A stretch of 64,000 nt of DNA from Thermomonas hydrothermalis. GTDB lineage: Bacteria > Pseudomonadota > Gammaproteobacteria > Xanthomonadales > Xanthomonadaceae. The stretch spans positions 1 to 64,000 of the forward strand of contig NZ_FQUK01000002.1 of the NCBI RefSeq assembly GCF_900129205.1, in the 5' to 3' direction. Shown here piece by piece: positions 30,685-41,107 of this stretch; the first letter of the stretch is position 1, and each line of letters begins with the position of its first letter. The notes beneath the pieces were generated by a model. The model had not been told where the DNA came from, ran no database searches, and worked only from the letters and a program-made list of their open reading frames with translations. The translations under genes and the position numbers were made by a program.

Positions 30685-30699
30685 ACCGGATCCCTGCGC

Positions 30700-31137
30700 A
30701 TGTCTGCGTCCCGCCCCCTTTCCCCGTCCGCCACCCTGCCGAAGCAGGCGCTGGACACACTGCTGGACGGCAGCGCTGGGGACATCCTGCGCCGCGCCTG
30801 TTGGCTGCAAACGCTCGACCAGATGCTGCGCCCCCTGCTGCCGACCGGAGCGGCCGGCCATGTGCGGCTGGCCAATGTCCGCGACCGCAGGCTGATTCTG
30901 ACGGCCGATTCCGCCGCCTGGCATACCCGGTTACGGCTGGCGACACCTGCGTTGCTTGAGGCGGCCAGGACGCTGGGGCTGGATGTGGATGCCATCGACA
31001 TCCGCGTCATCGCGCCCACGACCACCGCGCCAGCCAGCACACCGCGCCGGGGCGTACCGGCAGGATTGCAGGCGGCGCTGGCGCTGCTGCGCGAGGCGGC
31101 GGACGCGCCCGCCGGCCATGACCAAGAACCGCGTTGA
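30700..31137 (+). CDS. dciA: DciA-family protein (DUF721)
   Basis: A 145-residue basic protein of the DUF721/DciA family. DciA is the ancestral bacterial loader/operator of the replicative helicase DnaB in species lacking DnaC. The N-terminal domain (about 15-110) shows the pattern ALDTLLDGSAGDILRRACWL...LLPTGAAGHVRLANVRDRRLILTADSAAWHTRLR, with the conserved W near residue 70 and A.W...LR. ATG 30700 gives a normal N-terminus; an upstream in-frame ATG at 30613 is not supported. It is convergent with lpxC, whose neighbourhood it shares in many Xanthomonadaceae. Confidence 0.8.
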   Translation: MSASRPLSPSATLPKQALDTLLDGSAGDILRRACWLQTLDQMLRPLLPTGAAGHVRLANVRDRRLILTADSAAWHTRLRLATPALLEAARTLGLDVDAIDIRVIAPTTTAPASTPRRGVPAGLQAALALLREAADAPAGHDQEPR

Positions 31138-31161
31138 GCGGGCACGGCCTGGGTCACGCGA

Positions 31162-32079
31162 TCAGGCCAACGCAGGGGCCGGAGCATATCCCAGGGCAGG
31201 CATTTGCTCGGGGTCGGTGAACACGACCTGCTCCCACGCCCCCGCCTCGGCCAGCAGCGCCCGCACCAGCCGGTTGTTCAGCGCATGCCCGGACTTGTAT
31301 CCCTCATAGGCACCCAGGATCGGATGCCCGGCCAGGTACAGATCGCCGACTGCATCCAGGATCTTGTGCCGGACGAACTCATCGGCATAGCGCAACCCGT
31401 CATCGTTCAACACCCGGTAGTCGTCGAGCACGATGGCATTGTCCATCGACCCGCCCAGCCCCAGGTTGCGCTCGCGCATGTATTCCAGATCACGCATGAA
31501 GCCAAACGTGCGGGCACGGCTGACCTCGCGCACATAGGCGTCAGTCGAGAACTCCAGCCGCACATGAGAAAGCGTGTCCGGGATCGCCGGATGGTCGAAC
31601 TGCACCGTGAAATCGAGCCGGAACCCGTCGTGGGGCGTGAACCGGGCGAACTTGTCGCCGTCGCGCACCTCCACCGGCGAGCGGATCCGAATAAAACGTT
31701 TGGGGGCGTTTTGCTCGATGATCCCGGCCGATTCCAGCAGAAACACGAACGGGCCGGCCGAGCCGTCCATGATCGGGACTTCCGGCGCCGTCAGCTCGAC
31801 GTAGGCATTATCGATCCCTAGTCCGGCCAGCGCCGACAGCAGGTGTTCAACCGTCTGCACCCGCACCCCGTCGCGGGCCAGCCCGGTGCAAAGCGTGGTC
31901 TCGGCCACCAGATCGGCGCGCGCGGGAAGCTCGACGACCGGCTCCAGATCGACCCGCCGGAACACGATGCCGGTATCGATCGGCGCCGGGCGCAGGGTGA
32001 GAAACACCTTCTCGCCGCCATGCAGGCCGACGCCGGTGGCGCGAATGACATTTTTGAGGGTACGCTGACGCAGCATCAT
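31162..32079 (-). CDS. lpxC: UDP-3-O-acyl-N-acetylglucosamine deacetylase LpxC
   Basis: Zinc deacetylase that commits lipid A synthesis. It has 305 residues (E. coli 305). It begins [22 protein letters not shown]. Zinc and catalytic residues are in [11 protein letters not shown], and [19 protein letters not shown] supplies the other ligands; [12 protein letters not shown] and SGHALNN are also family motifs. Either of two adjacent ATGs (32079 or 32076) could be used; there is no clear Shine-Dalgarno sequence. A gap of about 150 bases upstream allows a promoter of its own, as in other dcw-linked lpxC genes. Confidence 0.97.
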   Translation of the reverse strand: MMLRQRTLKNVIRATGVGLHGGEKVFLTLRPAPIDTGIVFRRVDLEPVVELPARADLVAETTLCTGLARDGVRVQTVEHLLSALAGLGIDNAYVELTAPEVPIMDGSAGPFVFLLESAGIIEQNAPKRFIRIRSPVEVRDGDKFARFTPHDGFRLDFTVQFDHPAIPDTLSHVRLEFSTDAYVREVSRARTFGFMRDLEYMRERNLGLGGSMDNAIVLDDYRVLNDDGLRYADEFVRHKILDAVGDLYLAGHPILGAYEGYKSGHALNNRLVRALLAEAGAWEQVVFTDPEQMPALGYAPAPALA

Positions 32080-32231
32080 TGCACTGTAGCACGCACCAGG
32101 CTGAACCTGAACGTAAACACTGTGTTGCAGCACGCCGCCACCAGGGGCGTGCGATTGACCGATGCTCGCCCACTGCTACGGCTGACGCGCTTCGAAGAGT
32201 CCCGTCGGCCAAGCCTGCCGCCCCGCTGACC

Positions 32232-32663
32232 TCAACGCAGCACGACAAGCCTCGGCACGGCATCCACCCCGCAGTGCACGATGGCGTTTTGCTGCAACGC
32301 GCGGCCCCAGGCACTGGCGGCCTCCCGCGTCAGCCCAAGCACCAGAAAACTCGGCTCCGCTGGCCAGCCATTGTCCGGATGCTGGCCCACGCCTTCGAAA
32401 AACACCCACCCCTGCCGGGCGAGGTCCGCCGCGAGCGCCGCATGGCGCCGGGCGTTTTCTTCCGCCCCGATGGCCTGGCTGTACGGGTTGCAGGCCGTGA
32501 TGAAGGCACTGCAGGACACCCCCATGCGCTGGTGCAGCGCCGCCAGCGGCGGGCTGGCGCTGTCGATGCGCAGCACAAACGGCGTCGGGCCGTAAACGCA
32601 GTAATGCGTCTCACGATAGGCCCGCAGTAGCTCAGCATCGAGCACGGATGATTCCAGATGCAA
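32232..32663 (-). CDS. DUF3293 domain-containing protein
   Basis: A 143-residue soluble protein beginning MHLESSVLDAELLRAYRET. The segment FITACNPYSQAIGAEENARRH, followed by the central WPAEPSFLVLGL and a final ...GRALQQNAIVHCGVD, matches my recollection of DUF3293 proteins of unknown function. There are no membrane segments. It lies between lpxC and ftsZ on the same strand, a position usually empty in the dcw cluster, so it may be an insertion or a lineage-specific neighbour. No role in envelope synthesis can be claimed. Confidence 0.75.
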   Translation of the reverse strand: MHLESSVLDAELLRAYRETHYCVYGPTPFVLRIDSASPPLAALHQRMGVSCSAFITACNPYSQAIGAEENARRHAALAADLARQGWVFFEGVGQHPDNGWPAEPSFLVLGLTREAASAWGRALQQNAIVHCGVDAVPRLVVLR

Positions 32664-32997
32664 AAAGACCCCTGCTCAGGAAGACATACCTGCTTGGCGC
32701 CTCCAGCGCGCCCCACTCAACGCACTATCCGCTGACCTGCTCCATCTGGACGCACGTGGGCTGGGCAGCGGCTCCATGCGGCATGCGCGCGCATGCTATC
32801 ACCCTCCGACGACACCGCAGACCGCCATCGCCCACGGCCAATCGAGGGGAGCAAGACCTGCGCCGCCTTGCATATCGCGACCAAAGAAATGGCCGGCCCA
32901 AGGCGGACCGGCCAAGGCCCGGCCAGGCGGCACGCCTGGCCAGGGAATCGGACATGACGGGCGCCCGGATTCAGGCGCCCTGACCTCACTGCATCAT
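32664..32997. other. Non-coding gap downstream of ftsZ with two hairpins
   Basis: No convincing gene is seen. Two perfect inverted repeats are present: GGCCAGGC / GCCTGGCC (32921-32941) and GGGCGCC / GGCGCCC (32959-32980). The remaining sequence, including upstream of the DUF3293 start, shows no strong promoter that I can defend. Confidence 0.5.
32959..32980 (-). terminator. Hairpin after ftsZ, probable end of the dcw transcript
   Basis: A 7-bp perfect stem, GGGCGCC / GGCGCCC, with an 8-base loop begins 18 bases after the ftsZ stop. No T run follows on the minus strand, so termination may be incomplete or Rho-assisted. A second hairpin lies at 32921-32941. Confidence 0.5.
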
Positions 32998-34242
32998 TCA
33001 GTCGGCCTGCCGGCGCAGGAACGCCGGAATCTCCAGATATTCATCCTTGGACAGATCGTTGATCGCCGTCGTCGTACCGACGTTGTTGCGCAGGGTGCTC
33101 GACAGGCTGGACGGTGGCTGGCGATAGCCCTCGTCCGCCACGGCGTCGATCGGCAGACCGGTGGTGCCATCGCGCCTGAGCTGGGTGTTGATCAGCTGGA
33201 TCGACGGCCGACGCAGCGGCTCCTGTGGCGTTTCGAAGCGATGGCTGCGGGTCGTCTCGACCGGACTCTGACGCACGGCGGCGCGGCTGAGGCCGGTCGC
33301 CACCACGGTGACCTTGACCTCGTCCTGCATCGCCGGATCCAGCGAGGTCCCGATGATGACGGTCGCATCCTCGGAGGCAAACTCGTTGATCACACGGCCG
33401 ATCTCGTCGAACTCGGCCATGGTCAGGTCAGGGCCGGAGGTGATGTTGACCAGCACGCCGTTGGCGCCATGCAGGTTGACGTCATCCAGCAGCGGGTTGC
33501 GGATCGCTGCCTCTGCCGCGGCCTGCGCGCGGTCATCGCCGCGGGCGACGCCGGTGCCCATCATGGCCAGGCCCATCTCGCTCATCACCGTGCGCACGTC
33601 GGCGAAGTCCACGTTGATCAGGCCGGGGCTGACGATCAGGTCGGCGATCCCCTGCACGGCGCCTTGCAGCACGTCATTGGCAGCGCGGAACGCCTGGATC
33701 ATGGTGGCATTGCGGCCGAGCACGGTGATCAGCTTTTCGTTGGGGATGGTGATCAGCGAGTCGCAGTGCTGACTCAGTTCCTCGATGCCCTTCTGGGCCA
33801 CCTGCATGCGGCGACGCCCCTCGAACGGGAACGGCTTGGTCACCACCGCCACGGTCAGGATGCCAAGCTCCTTGGCCAGCTGCGCCACCACCGGCGCCGC
33901 GCCGGTGCCCGTGCCACCGCCCATGCCGGCGGTGATGAACACCATGTCGGCGCCCTGCAGCACCTCCATGATGGCGTCGCGGTCTTCCAGCGCCGCCTGC
34001 CGGCCGACCTCGGGATTGGCCCCCGCGCCCAGCCCCTTGGTGACATTGCTGCCCAGGGTGAGCTGGATGCTGGCACCGCAGTTCTTGATGGCCTGTGAGT
34101 CGGTGTTGGCGGTGATGAACTCCACCCCCTCGACCCCGCTGTTGACCATGTGTGCAACCGCATTCCCACCGCCGCCGCCGACGCCGATGACCTTGATGAC
34201 GGCATTGGGTGCCACCTGATTGATCAGTTCGAAATGTGCCAT
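32998..34242 (-). CDS. ftsZ: Cell division protein FtsZ
   Basis: Tubulin-like GTPase that forms the Z ring. It has 414 residues. The tubulin signature [10 protein letters not shown] is present, along with [10 protein letters not shown] near the N-terminus and [12 protein letters not shown] variable linker (about 320-395) ends in the conserved C-terminal peptide [13 protein letters not shown], which binds FtsA and ZipA. It is last in the dcw cluster, 87 bases after ftsA, with a hairpin behind it. Extra promoters for ftsZ within ftsA or ftsQ are common in other species but were not identified here. Confidence 0.98.
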   Translation of the reverse strand: MAHFELINQVAPNAVIKVIGVGGGGGNAVAHMVNSGVEGVEFITANTDSQAIKNCGASIQLTLGSNVTKGLGAGANPEVGRQAALEDRDAIMEVLQGADMVFITAGMGGGTGTGAAPVVAQLAKELGILTVAVVTKPFPFEGRRRMQVAQKGIEELSQHCDSLITIPNEKLITVLGRNATMIQAFRAANDVLQGAVQGIADLIVSPGLINVDFADVRTVMSEMGLAMMGTGVARGDDRAQAAAEAAIRNPLLDDVNLHGANGVLVNITSGPDLTMAEFDEIGRVINEFASEDATVIIGTSLDPAMQDEVKVTVVATGLSRAAVRQSPVETTRSHRFETPQEPLRRPSIQLINTQLRRDGTTGLPIDAVADEGYRQPPSSLSSTLRNNVGTTTAINDLSKDEYLEIPAFLRRQAD

Positions 34243-34329
34243 GTCCGTGTCCTTTGTCTTGTTGTCGATGTCTTGCCAGTTACCAGACCGCTGCTTGCCT
34301 GCGATGACCCCGCCTGCGCGGAGTCGCCG

Positions 34330-35568
34330 TCAGAACTCACCGCGGAACCACTTCAACGCCTTGCCCAACACCCCACCCACCTTGGCGGTGGGCAGCGTGG
34401 CGCGCTTCTTCGGGCTTTCCATGCGCGCCCCCATCAGCAGCAGACCGACCCCGGTGGCATGCACCGGGTTGCCCACCACCTCACCAAGCCCGCCGACATA
34501 CTGCGGAATGCCGATCCGCACCGGCATTTGCAGGATTTCCTCGGCCAGCTCGACCACACCTTCCATCTTTGCGGCACCACCAGTCAGCACCATGCCGGCG
34601 CGCACCCGCTGTTCGAAACCGGAGCGGCGCAGCTCGGCCTGCACCAGCTCGAAGATCTCTTCGTAGCGGGCCTGCACGGCCTGCGCCAGTGAATGCCGGG
34701 GCATCCGACGCGGCGGGCGGTCGCCCACGCTTTCCACCTGGATGCTTTCCTCGGCGCGCGCCAACTGCGCCAGCGCACAGGCGTATTTGACCTTGATCTC
34801 CTCCGCGTACGGCGTCGGGGTGCGCAGCATGTGCGCGATGTCTTCGGTGACCTTGTCGCCGGCGATCGGCAGGCTGGCGCTATGGGCGACAGCGCCACCG
34901 ACGAAGACTTCGATATCGGTGGTGCCAGCCCCCATGTCCACCAGCAGCACGCCGAGCTCGCGCTCATCGGCGGTCAGCACGGCCGTGCTGGACGCCAGCG
35001 CCGACAGGATCAGCTCGTCCACCTGCAAGCCACAGCGCTGCACGCATTTGGTGATGTTCTGCGCAGCCGACTGGGTGCAGGTGACCAGGTGCGCGTGCAC
35101 TTCCAGCCGCACGCCGGTCATGCCAACCGGATTGCGGATGCCCTCCTGCGAGTTGTCCAGCACATACTCGCGCGGCACCGCGTGCAGGATGCGCTGATCG
35201 GACGGGATCGCCACCGCCTTGGCGGCATCCAGCACGCGATCGAGATCGGCCTGGGTCACCTCGCCTTCGCGCACCGGCGCCACGCCTTGCGAGTTGCGGC
35301 ACTGGATGTGGCTGCCGGAAATCGACACGTAGGCGCTGGTGATTTCGCAGCCGGCCATCAGCTCGGCCTCTTCCACCGCGCGCTGGATCGATTCCACGGT
35401 GGTGTCGATATCGACCACCACCCCGCGGCGCATGCCGCGTGATTCGTGGGAGCCGATCCCGATCACTTCCACCGGCTCGCCCGGTGCGTATTCGCCGACC
35501 AGCGCGGTCACCTTGGAGGTGCCGATGTCGAGGCCAACGACTAAGGGTTTGTCGCCTTTCCGGTTCAT
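34330..35568 (-). CDS. ftsA: Cell division protein FtsA
   Basis: Actin-like ATPase that tethers FtsZ to the membrane. It has 412 residues. It begins VVGLDIGTSKVTALVGE (phosphate 1), with LLVDMGAGTTDIEVFVGG (phosphate 2) and VLTGGAAKMEGVVELA (adenosine motif). The C-terminal amphipathic membrane-targeting helix is GKALKWFRGEF. The ATG at 35568 overlaps the ftsQ stop by 4 bases (ATGA). Confidence 0.97.
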   Translation of the reverse strand: MNRKGDKPLVVGLDIGTSKVTALVGEYAPGEPVEVIGIGSHESRGMRRGVVVDIDTTVESIQRAVEEAELMAGCEITSAYVSISGSHIQCRNSQGVAPVREGEVTQADLDRVLDAAKAVAIPSDQRILHAVPREYVLDNSQEGIRNPVGMTGVRLEVHAHLVTCTQSAAQNITKCVQRCGLQVDELILSALASSTAVLTADERELGVLLVDMGAGTTDIEVFVGGAVAHSASLPIAGDKVTEDIAHMLRTPTPYAEEIKVKYACALAQLARAEESIQVESVGDRPPRRMPRHSLAQAVQARYEEIFELVQAELRRSGFEQRVRAGMVLTGGAAKMEGVVELAEEILQMPVRIGIPQYVGGLGEVVGNPVHATGVGLLLMGARMESPKKRATLPTAKVGGVLGKALKWFRGEF

Positions 35569-36314
35569 GTTCTGGATGCTGTCTTCAGAGTGGGGGAAGC
35601 CGCTGGTGCCGGCGTGTCTGTCGACGTTGCCGTACCCCAGCTCAGGGCAAATCCGTTGGTGTAGCGCAGGTCTGCGCGCAGCAGCCGGCGCTGCGGGTTC
35701 TGCGCCAGCAATTGCGGCAGCAGGTCGGCAAAGCGTTGCAGGCGCGCCGGCGCGTCATTGCGACCCAGCACCACCTGGGTGCCGTCGGCCAGGGTGAGCG
35801 ACCAGCTACCGCGCCGATCGATCGCCACGCCCTGCACGCCACCGACCTTGGCCAGCACCTCACGTGCCTGGTTGTACAGCGCCACCACGTCCGGTACGCG
35901 CCCCGGCGGGCCATCCAGCAGCGGCAGCCCGGCGGGCACCTGCGCACGCCCCGGCGGGAACAGCTGGCCATGCTCGGACAGCAGCAGACCATTGCCCCAG
36001 CGTGCAAATGGCCGGTACTCGCGGATCCGCAGTTCCAGCACATCCGGCCACTGCTTGCGTACCTGCACCTGCTCCACCCACGGCAGCTGCCGGACGGCGG
36101 CCTGCACCTGATCCAGCGGCACTGCAAAAAACCCGTGTCGCGCATACGGCAGCACGGTGGCGCGCAGCTGAGCCTGATCCACGTACCTCAACTCACCCTG
36201 CACACGCAGCGTGCGCAGCGGGAAGCGGTCGGTCAGCCACCAGCCATCCACCACGCCGACCACCGGCAAGGCCACGGTGACCAGAGCCAGCAACCACAGC
36301 AGCAGGCGCGTCAT
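35565..36314 (-). CDS. ftsQ: Cell division protein FtsQ
   Basis: Bitopic protein of the divisome that binds FtsB/FtsL. It has about 249 residues. A short cytoplasmic tail leads to one membrane segment (MTRLLLWLLALVTVALPVVG), then a POTRA domain (FPLRTLRVQGELRYVDQAQL) and the beta domain (WPDVLELRIREYRPFARWGNG). The C-terminus is Thr/Pro/Ala-rich. Two starts are plausible: GTG 36323, which overlaps the ddl stop by 4 bases (GTGA), and ATG 36314, chosen here. The call rests on synteny and domain pattern. Confidence 0.92.
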   Translation of the reverse strand: MTRLLLWLLALVTVALPVVGVVDGWWLTDRFPLRTLRVQGELRYVDQAQLRATVLPYARHGFFAVPLDQVQAAVRQLPWVEQVQVRKQWPDVLELRIREYRPFARWGNGLLLSEHGQLFPPGRAQVPAGLPLLDGPPGRVPDVVALYNQAREVLAKVGGVQGVAIDRRGSWSLTLADGTQVVLGRNDAPARLQRFADLLPQLLAQNPQRRLLRADLRYTNGFALSWGTATSTDTPAPAASPTLKTASRT

Positions 36315-36319
36315 CGCAC

Positions 36320-37270
36320 TCACAGGGTCTGCTCCAGAATGCGCCAGCACAGTTCTTCAAACCCGATGCCCAGCTGGGCGGCGGCCTTGGGCACCAGCGA
36401 ATGACTGGTCATGCCAGGGGCGGTATTGACCTCGAGCAGATACAGCCGGCCATCGGCGCGTGCGCGCATCACATCGACCCGGCCCCAGCCGCTGCAGCCG
36501 GCAGCGCGGAATGCTGCCAGTGCAAGCGTGCGAATCGCCTCCTCGTCGGTACCCTCCAGCCCTGGGCAGAGGTATTGGGTGTCCTCGGCAACGTACTTGG
36601 CGTTGTAGTCGTACCAGCCGCCTTTGGGCACGATGCGGATCGACGGCAGCGCGACATCACCGAGGATGCCCACGGTCAGCTCATCGCCCACGACCATCTG
36701 TTCCATCAACATTTCGCCGCCGTAGGCGCGCGCCACGGCAATGGCGGTGTCGATATCGGCCTCGGTCTGCACCCGCGCCACACCCACGCTGGAGCCTTCG
36801 CACGACGGCTTGACGAACACCGGCAACCCAAGCCGGAAGACCGCCGCACGCAGATCGTCGCCTGGCGCCAGCCGCACGAACTCGGGCGTTGGCAGCCCGG
36901 ATGCCATCCACACCTGCTTGGTGCGGATCTTGTCCATGGTCAGCGCGCTGCCCAGCACACCGGAGCCGGTGTAGGGAATCGCAAACGCCTCCAGCAGTCC
37001 TTGCAACACGCCGTCCTCGCCACCACCGCGATTGCCGTGCAGGACGTTGAACACGCGGTCGATGCGTTCGCCCTGCACCAGCGCCTGCCGCAGGGCGTCG
37101 ATGCCATCCAGGGGATGCGCGTCGATCCCGCGGGCGCGCAGCGCGTCCAGCACGTTGCGGCCGGATTCCAGCGATACCGCGCGTTCACTGCTGCTGCCGC
37201 CCAGCAGCACCACCACCCGACCAAACGCGGCCGGGTCGCGCACGCGCAGCGGCGTCACCGTCACGGTCAT
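36320..37270 (-). CDS. ddl: D-alanine--D-alanine ligase
   Basis: ATP-grasp ligase making the D-Ala-D-Ala dipeptide for peptidoglycan. It has 316 residues. [19 protein letters not shown] near the N-terminus, [33 protein letters not shown], and the C-terminal [23 protein letters not shown] match DdlB. In many DdlB proteins the HGxxGEDG motif reads HGRGGEDG; here an extra Asn-Arg precedes Gly-Gly. Its start overlaps the murC stop by 4 bases (ATGA). Confidence 0.96.
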   Translation of the reverse strand: MTVTVTPLRVRDPAAFGRVVVLLGGSSSERAVSLESGRNVLDALRARGIDAHPLDGIDALRQALVQGERIDRVFNVLHGNRGGGEDGVLQGLLEAFAIPYTGSGVLGSALTMDKIRTKQVWMASGLPTPEFVRLAPGDDLRAAVFRLGLPVFVKPSCEGSSVGVARVQTEADIDTAIAVARAYGGEMLMEQMVVGDELTVGILGDVALPSIRIVPKGGWYDYNAKYVAEDTQYLCPGLEGTDEEAIRTLALAAFRAAGCSGWGRVDVMRARADGRLYLLEVNTAPGMTSHSLVPKAAAQLGIGFEELCWRILEQTL

Positions 37271-38709
37271 GCGCCACCTCCTGCCAGCCCGGTGCGTGCG
37301 AGCTGCTGCGCCACGGCGCCGATGTCACCGGCGCCCATCATCAGCAGCAGGTCGCCATCGCGCAGGACTCCAGGCAACGCCGCGGTAAGCTCCGCCGCAC
37401 TGCCCACCATCACCGGATCGACCCGACCACGGGTGCGGATCGAGCGTGCCAGTGACTTGGCATCGGCCCCCGCAATCGGCGCCTCGCCGGCCGGGTACAC
37501 CTCGGTCAGCAGCAGGGCATCGACTCCCGACAGCACCGCCGCGAACTCATCGAACAGATCGCGCGTGCGGGTGTAGCGGTGCGGCTGGAAAGCCACCACC
37601 AGGCGCCGTTCCGGCCAGCCGCCACGCGCCGCCTCGAATACCGCTGCCAGCTCGCGCGGGTGGTGACCATAGTCATCGACCAGGATCACCTCGCCCCCCT
37701 CAGGCAGCGCGAGCGTGGCCAGCTGGTTGAAGCGCCGGCCGATGCCCTGGAAGTTTTCCAGAGCCCGTGCCATCGCGTCATTGGAAACGCCCAGCTGCCA
37801 ACCAATGGCGGCCGCGGCCAGCGCATTCTGGACGTTGTGCCGCCCCGGCAGCGCCAGCGTGCAAGCGGTGCGGCTGCCATCCGGCAGGCACAGCGTGAAC
37901 TGCATGCGGGCACCCTGCTGACGCACGTCGGCTGCGCGCACGTCGGCCTCCGGCGACAGCCCGTAGGTGATGACATGCCGGGGCATGTCGCGCGCCAGCT
38001 GCGCTACTTCCGGATCGTCGATGCACAGCACGGCCAGCCCGTAGAACGGCAAGCGGTGCAGGAACTCGGCAAATGCCTGCCGAACTCGCTGGAAATCGCC
38101 GCCATAGTTCTCCAGATGATCGGCGTCGATGTTGGTGATCACCGCCACCACCGGATTCAGACGCAAAAAGCTGCCGTCGCTCTCGTCGGCCTCGGCCACC
38201 AGCCAGTCGCCCTTGCCCAGTCGCGCATTGGCGCCGGCTGCCAGCAGCTTGCCGCCGATCACGAAGGTCGGGTCCAGCCCACCCTCGCCCAGCACGCTGG
38301 CCACCAGTGAAGTGGTGGTGGTCTTGCCGTGGGTGCCGGCCACTGCCACCCCGCGCTTGAAGCGCATCAGCTCGGCCAGCATCTCCGCGCGCGGCACCAC
38401 CGGAATGCGCTGCGCACGCGCTTCCAGCAGCTCCGGGTTGTCGGGGCGGATGGCACTGGACACCACCACGCACTCGGCGTCCAGCACATTGGCCGAGGCG
38501 TGTCCTTTGTAGATGGTGATGCCCAACGAGGCCAGCCGACGGGTGACGGCATTGTCGGCCTGATCGGAGCCGCTGACCTGGTAGCCCAGCGTGCTCAGCA
38601 CCTCGGCGATGCCACTCATGCCGACCCCGCCGATGCCGACGAAATGCACGCGCGGCAGGCTGCGTGCCGGGTTGTCGAGTTGCCGGAGATGGAAGCGGTG
38701 AAGGCTCAT
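37267..38709 (-). CDS. murC: UDP-N-acetylmuramate--L-alanine ligase MurC
   Basis: Adds L-alanine to UDP-MurNAc, the first peptide-stem step in the cytoplasm. It has 480 residues. [22 protein letters not shown] near the N-terminus, the ATP loop [13 protein letters not shown], the central [10 protein letters not shown], and [18 protein letters not shown] in the third domain are all canonical. Both ends overlap neighbours by 4 bases (murG before, ddl after), indicating coupled translation. Confidence 0.97.
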   Translation of the reverse strand: MSLHRFHLRQLDNPARSLPRVHFVGIGGVGMSGIAEVLSTLGYQVSGSDQADNAVTRRLASLGITIYKGHASANVLDAECVVVSSAIRPDNPELLEARAQRIPVVPRAEMLAELMRFKRGVAVAGTHGKTTTTSLVASVLGEGGLDPTFVIGGKLLAAGANARLGKGDWLVAEADESDGSFLRLNPVVAVITNIDADHLENYGGDFQRVRQAFAEFLHRLPFYGLAVLCIDDPEVAQLARDMPRHVITYGLSPEADVRAADVRQQGARMQFTLCLPDGSRTACTLALPGRHNVQNALAAAAIGWQLGVSNDAMARALENFQGIGRRFNQLATLALPEGGEVILVDDYGHHPRELAAVFEAARGGWPERRLVVAFQPHRYTRTRDLFDEFAAVLSGVDALLLTEVYPAGEAPIAGADAKSLARSIRTRGRVDPVMVGSAAELTAALPGVLRDGDLLLMMGAGDIGAVAQQLARTGLAGGGA

Positions 38710-39791
38710 GTCGAAGACGTCCTGGACAGCACATCAAGCGTGACGTCGGCCACGCGGGCGGCGGCATCCGGCCGCGCCAGTGCGCGCGCCGCCTGCGCCA
38801 TCGCCAGCCGTTGTCTCGGGTCAGCGGCCAGCCCGGCCAACACCGGCCGCAGCTGCTCCGCCAGCGTCGGCGATTGCGGCAGCAGACGCGCCGCGCCACG
38901 CTCGACCAGATACTCGGCATTGCGGGTCTGGTGGTCATCCACCGCCTGTGGGAATGGCACCAGCACGCTGCCGACACCGGCTGCACACAGTTCGGCCAAG
39001 GTCAGCGCACCGGCGCGGCAGACCACCAGATCGGCCCAGCCGTAGGCTGCGGCCATGTCGGTGATGAACGGCTCCACGCGCGCAGCCACACCTGCATCGG
39101 CATAGGCGTTGCGCGCCTCATCCAGCAGTTTCTCGCCGGCCTGGTGCCAGACCTCCACTGCCAGACCGGCCGCGGCCAACGCCCGTGGCACTGCATCGTT
39201 GAGGGCGCGCGCACCCTGGCTGCCGCCCAGCACCAGCAGGCGCATCGGGCCGGCATGGTCGAGACCACGCTGCTCGGGCGGCGGCAGCGCAGCGATCGCG
39301 GCGCGCACCGGGTTACCCACGTGCAACTCATTCGCAAAGGTCTGCGGGAAGCCGACCAGCACCCGCGCCGCCAGCCGGGCCAACACGCGGTTGGTCAGAC
39401 CGGGCGCACGGTTCTGCTCATGCACCAGCAGCGGAATGCCCAACAGACGTGCGGCAATCCCACCCGGGCCTGCGGCATAGCCGCCGAAGCTGATCACGGC
39501 TGCCGGCCGACGCGTGCGCAGCACACGGACGGCCTCGCGCACCGCACGCAGGATGCGCCACGGCGCGCCCAGCAGCGTCCGCACGCCTTTGCCACGCACA
39601 CCGGCGATGCTGAGGGTGTCGATGGCAATGCCAGCCGGTGGGACCAGCCGTGTCTCCATGCCACCAGCGGCCCCCAGCCAGCACACTTCAACACCGCGAT
39701 CGCGCAACGCCTGCGCCACCGCAAGGCCAGGAAAAATATGGCCGCCGGTTCCCCCGGCCATCACCATCACACGTGCGTGGGGCGTGCTCAT
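38706..39791 (-). CDS. murG: UDP-GlcNAc:lipid I N-acetylglucosaminyltransferase MurG
   Basis: Membrane-associated glycosyltransferase that makes lipid II. It has 361 residues from ATG 39791 ([20 protein letters not shown]). The [10 protein letters not shown] loop, [19 protein letters not shown] and [27 protein letters not shown] are the conserved acceptor- and donor-binding segments. The open frame extends upstream through ftsW but without homology. Start and ftsW stop overlap by 4 bases. Confidence 0.97.
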   Translation of the reverse strand: MSTPHARVMVMAGGTGGHIFPGLAVAQALRDRGVEVCWLGAAGGMETRLVPPAGIAIDTLSIAGVRGKGVRTLLGAPWRILRAVREAVRVLRTRRPAAVISFGGYAAGPGGIAARLLGIPLLVHEQNRAPGLTNRVLARLAARVLVGFPQTFANELHVGNPVRAAIAALPPPEQRGLDHAGPMRLLVLGGSQGARALNDAVPRALAAAGLAVEVWHQAGEKLLDEARNAYADAGVAARVEPFITDMAAAYGWADLVVCRAGALTLAELCAAGVGSVLVPFPQAVDDHQTRNAEYLVERGAARLLPQSPTLAEQLRPVLAGLAADPRQRLAMAQAARALARPDAAARVADVTLDVLSRTSST

Positions 39792-41107
39792 CGTGCCCTC
39801 CGCAAGGCGGCCTGCGCCGGGGTTTCCGTCCGTGTCCGGGCGGCAGATGCTGCCTGTGTCCGCACCGGCGTCGATGCCATGTCCGAGCGTGCCGGCCCCA
39901 CTGCGGGCATGACCGCTGCCGTCGCCCCTGTCGCCTTGCGCCGGGCCACCTGACGAACCGCGCGCTCGTATTCCCAGGACACCCGCAGCAGCAGCCCCAT
40001 CGCCGCGCAGGTCATCACCACGCTGGAGCCGCCATAGGACACCAGCGGCAGGGTCAGGCCCTTGGTCGGCAGGATGCCGAGGTTGACCCCCATCGAAATA
40101 AAGCTCTGCACACCCATCCACAGGGCGATGCCAAACGCCAGATAGCCGGAGAAGTGGCGCCGCATCTCCACACACTTCATCCCCAGCCACAACGCGCGCC
40201 CGACCAGCAGCGCATACAGCGCGATCACCAGCGTCACTCCGACCAGGCCAAGCTCTTCGGCGATCACCGAAAAAATGAAGTCGGTATGCGCCATCGGCAG
40301 GTAGGACAGCTTCTGCACCGAACCGCCCAGTCCGACCCCGAACCACTCGCCTCGCCCGATCGCCATCAACGCATTACTGAGCTGATAGCCGGCGCCGAGC
40401 TGATCCTGCCAGGGGTCCATGAACGAGACGAACCGCCGCACCCGGTACGGCTCGAAAATGACCAGCGCCACAAACCCGGGGATCAGCACCAGCACCGGCG
40501 CAATCAGGCGCGAGATCGGCGCCCCCCCAAGCAGCAGCATGCATAGGGTGATCCCAACCAGCAGCGTCGATGACCCGAAGTCGGGCTGCAGCAACAACAG
40601 CAGCACCAACACCCCCACCACCCCGACCGGCTTGAGCATGGCGTACCAGATCTCCGCCACTTCTTCGCTGTAGCGCTTGAGGTAGCTGGCCAGCCAGATC
40701 AGGTAGAACACCTTGACCATCTCCACCACCTGGAAGCTGGCCGGGCCCAGGTTGAGCCAGCGGCGGGCGCCGTTGATGGTCTTGCCCACGTGCGGAATCC
40801 ACAGCACCAGCAGGGCGACCACACACGCTCCCAGCAGCCACAGGCTGAGCTGTTCGATCTGCTTGAGCTCGGTGCGCATCAACACCAGTGCCAGCCCGAT
40901 ACCCGCACCGACATACAACAGATGCCGGCTCAGGAAGTACCAGTGACCGACGTTCTGCCCGGCGCCGGCAATGGCCGCCGAGCCGACCATCACCACGCCC
41001 AGGCAGACCAGGGCCACCACCGCGCCGAGCAGCCACGGATCAAACCGCCCGCCGATTTCGTCGAGGCGGGTGGCCTGTGCTGCGCCGTCGTACATCAGCG
41101 TCGCCAT
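39788..41107 (-). CDS. ftsW: Septal peptidoglycan polymerase FtsW (SEDS family)
   Basis: SEDS-family glycosyltransferase that works with FtsI to build septal peptidoglycan. The 439-residue protein has about ten membrane helices. Key segments are [24 protein letters not shown], the conserved Asp-containing [17 protein letters not shown], and [25 protein letters not shown] long Arg/Ala-rich C-terminal tail (about 395-439) is probably cytoplasmic. It directly follows mraY, overlapping by 1 base (TGATG type), in the place where murD often lies in other gammaproteobacteria. Confidence 0.97.
   Translation of the reverse strand: MATLMYDGAAQATRLDEIGGRFDPWLLGAVVALVCLGVVMVGSAAIAGAGQNVGHWYFLSRHLLYVGAGIGLALVLMRTELKQIEQLSLWLLGACVVALLVLWIPHVGKTINGARRWLNLGPASFQVVEMVKVFYLIWLASYLKRYSEEVAEIWYAMLKPVGVVGVLVLLLLLQPDFGSSTLLVGITLCMLLLGGAPISRLIAPVLVLIPGFVALVIFEPYRVRRFVSFMDPWQDQLGAGYQLSNALMAIGRGEWFGVGLGGSVQKLSYLPMAHTDFIFSVIAEELGLVGVTLVIALYALLVGRALWLGMKCVEMRRHFSGYLAFGIALWMGVQSFISMGVNLGILPTKGLTLPLVSYGGSSVVMTCAAMGLLLRVSWEYERAVRQVARRKATGATAAVMPAVGPARSDMASTPVRTQAASAARTRTETPAQAALRRAR

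Noticed and set aside
30143-30946. 267-codon minus-strand frame overlapping dciA and the small membrane protein
   Set aside because: Gly/Arg/Ala-rich with no domain; it is in a different register from the more plausible frame ending at 30283 and is antisense to dciA.
32921-32941. GGCCAGGC/GCCTGGCC hairpin as the main ftsZ terminator
   Set aside because: It has no T run on either strand; the hairpin at 32959-32980 is closer to the ftsZ stop, though also without a T run.
39792-40346. Upstream extension of murG through ftsW
   Set aside because: No homology before [17 protein letters not shown] 39791 overlaps the ftsW stop in the ATGA style of the whole cluster.
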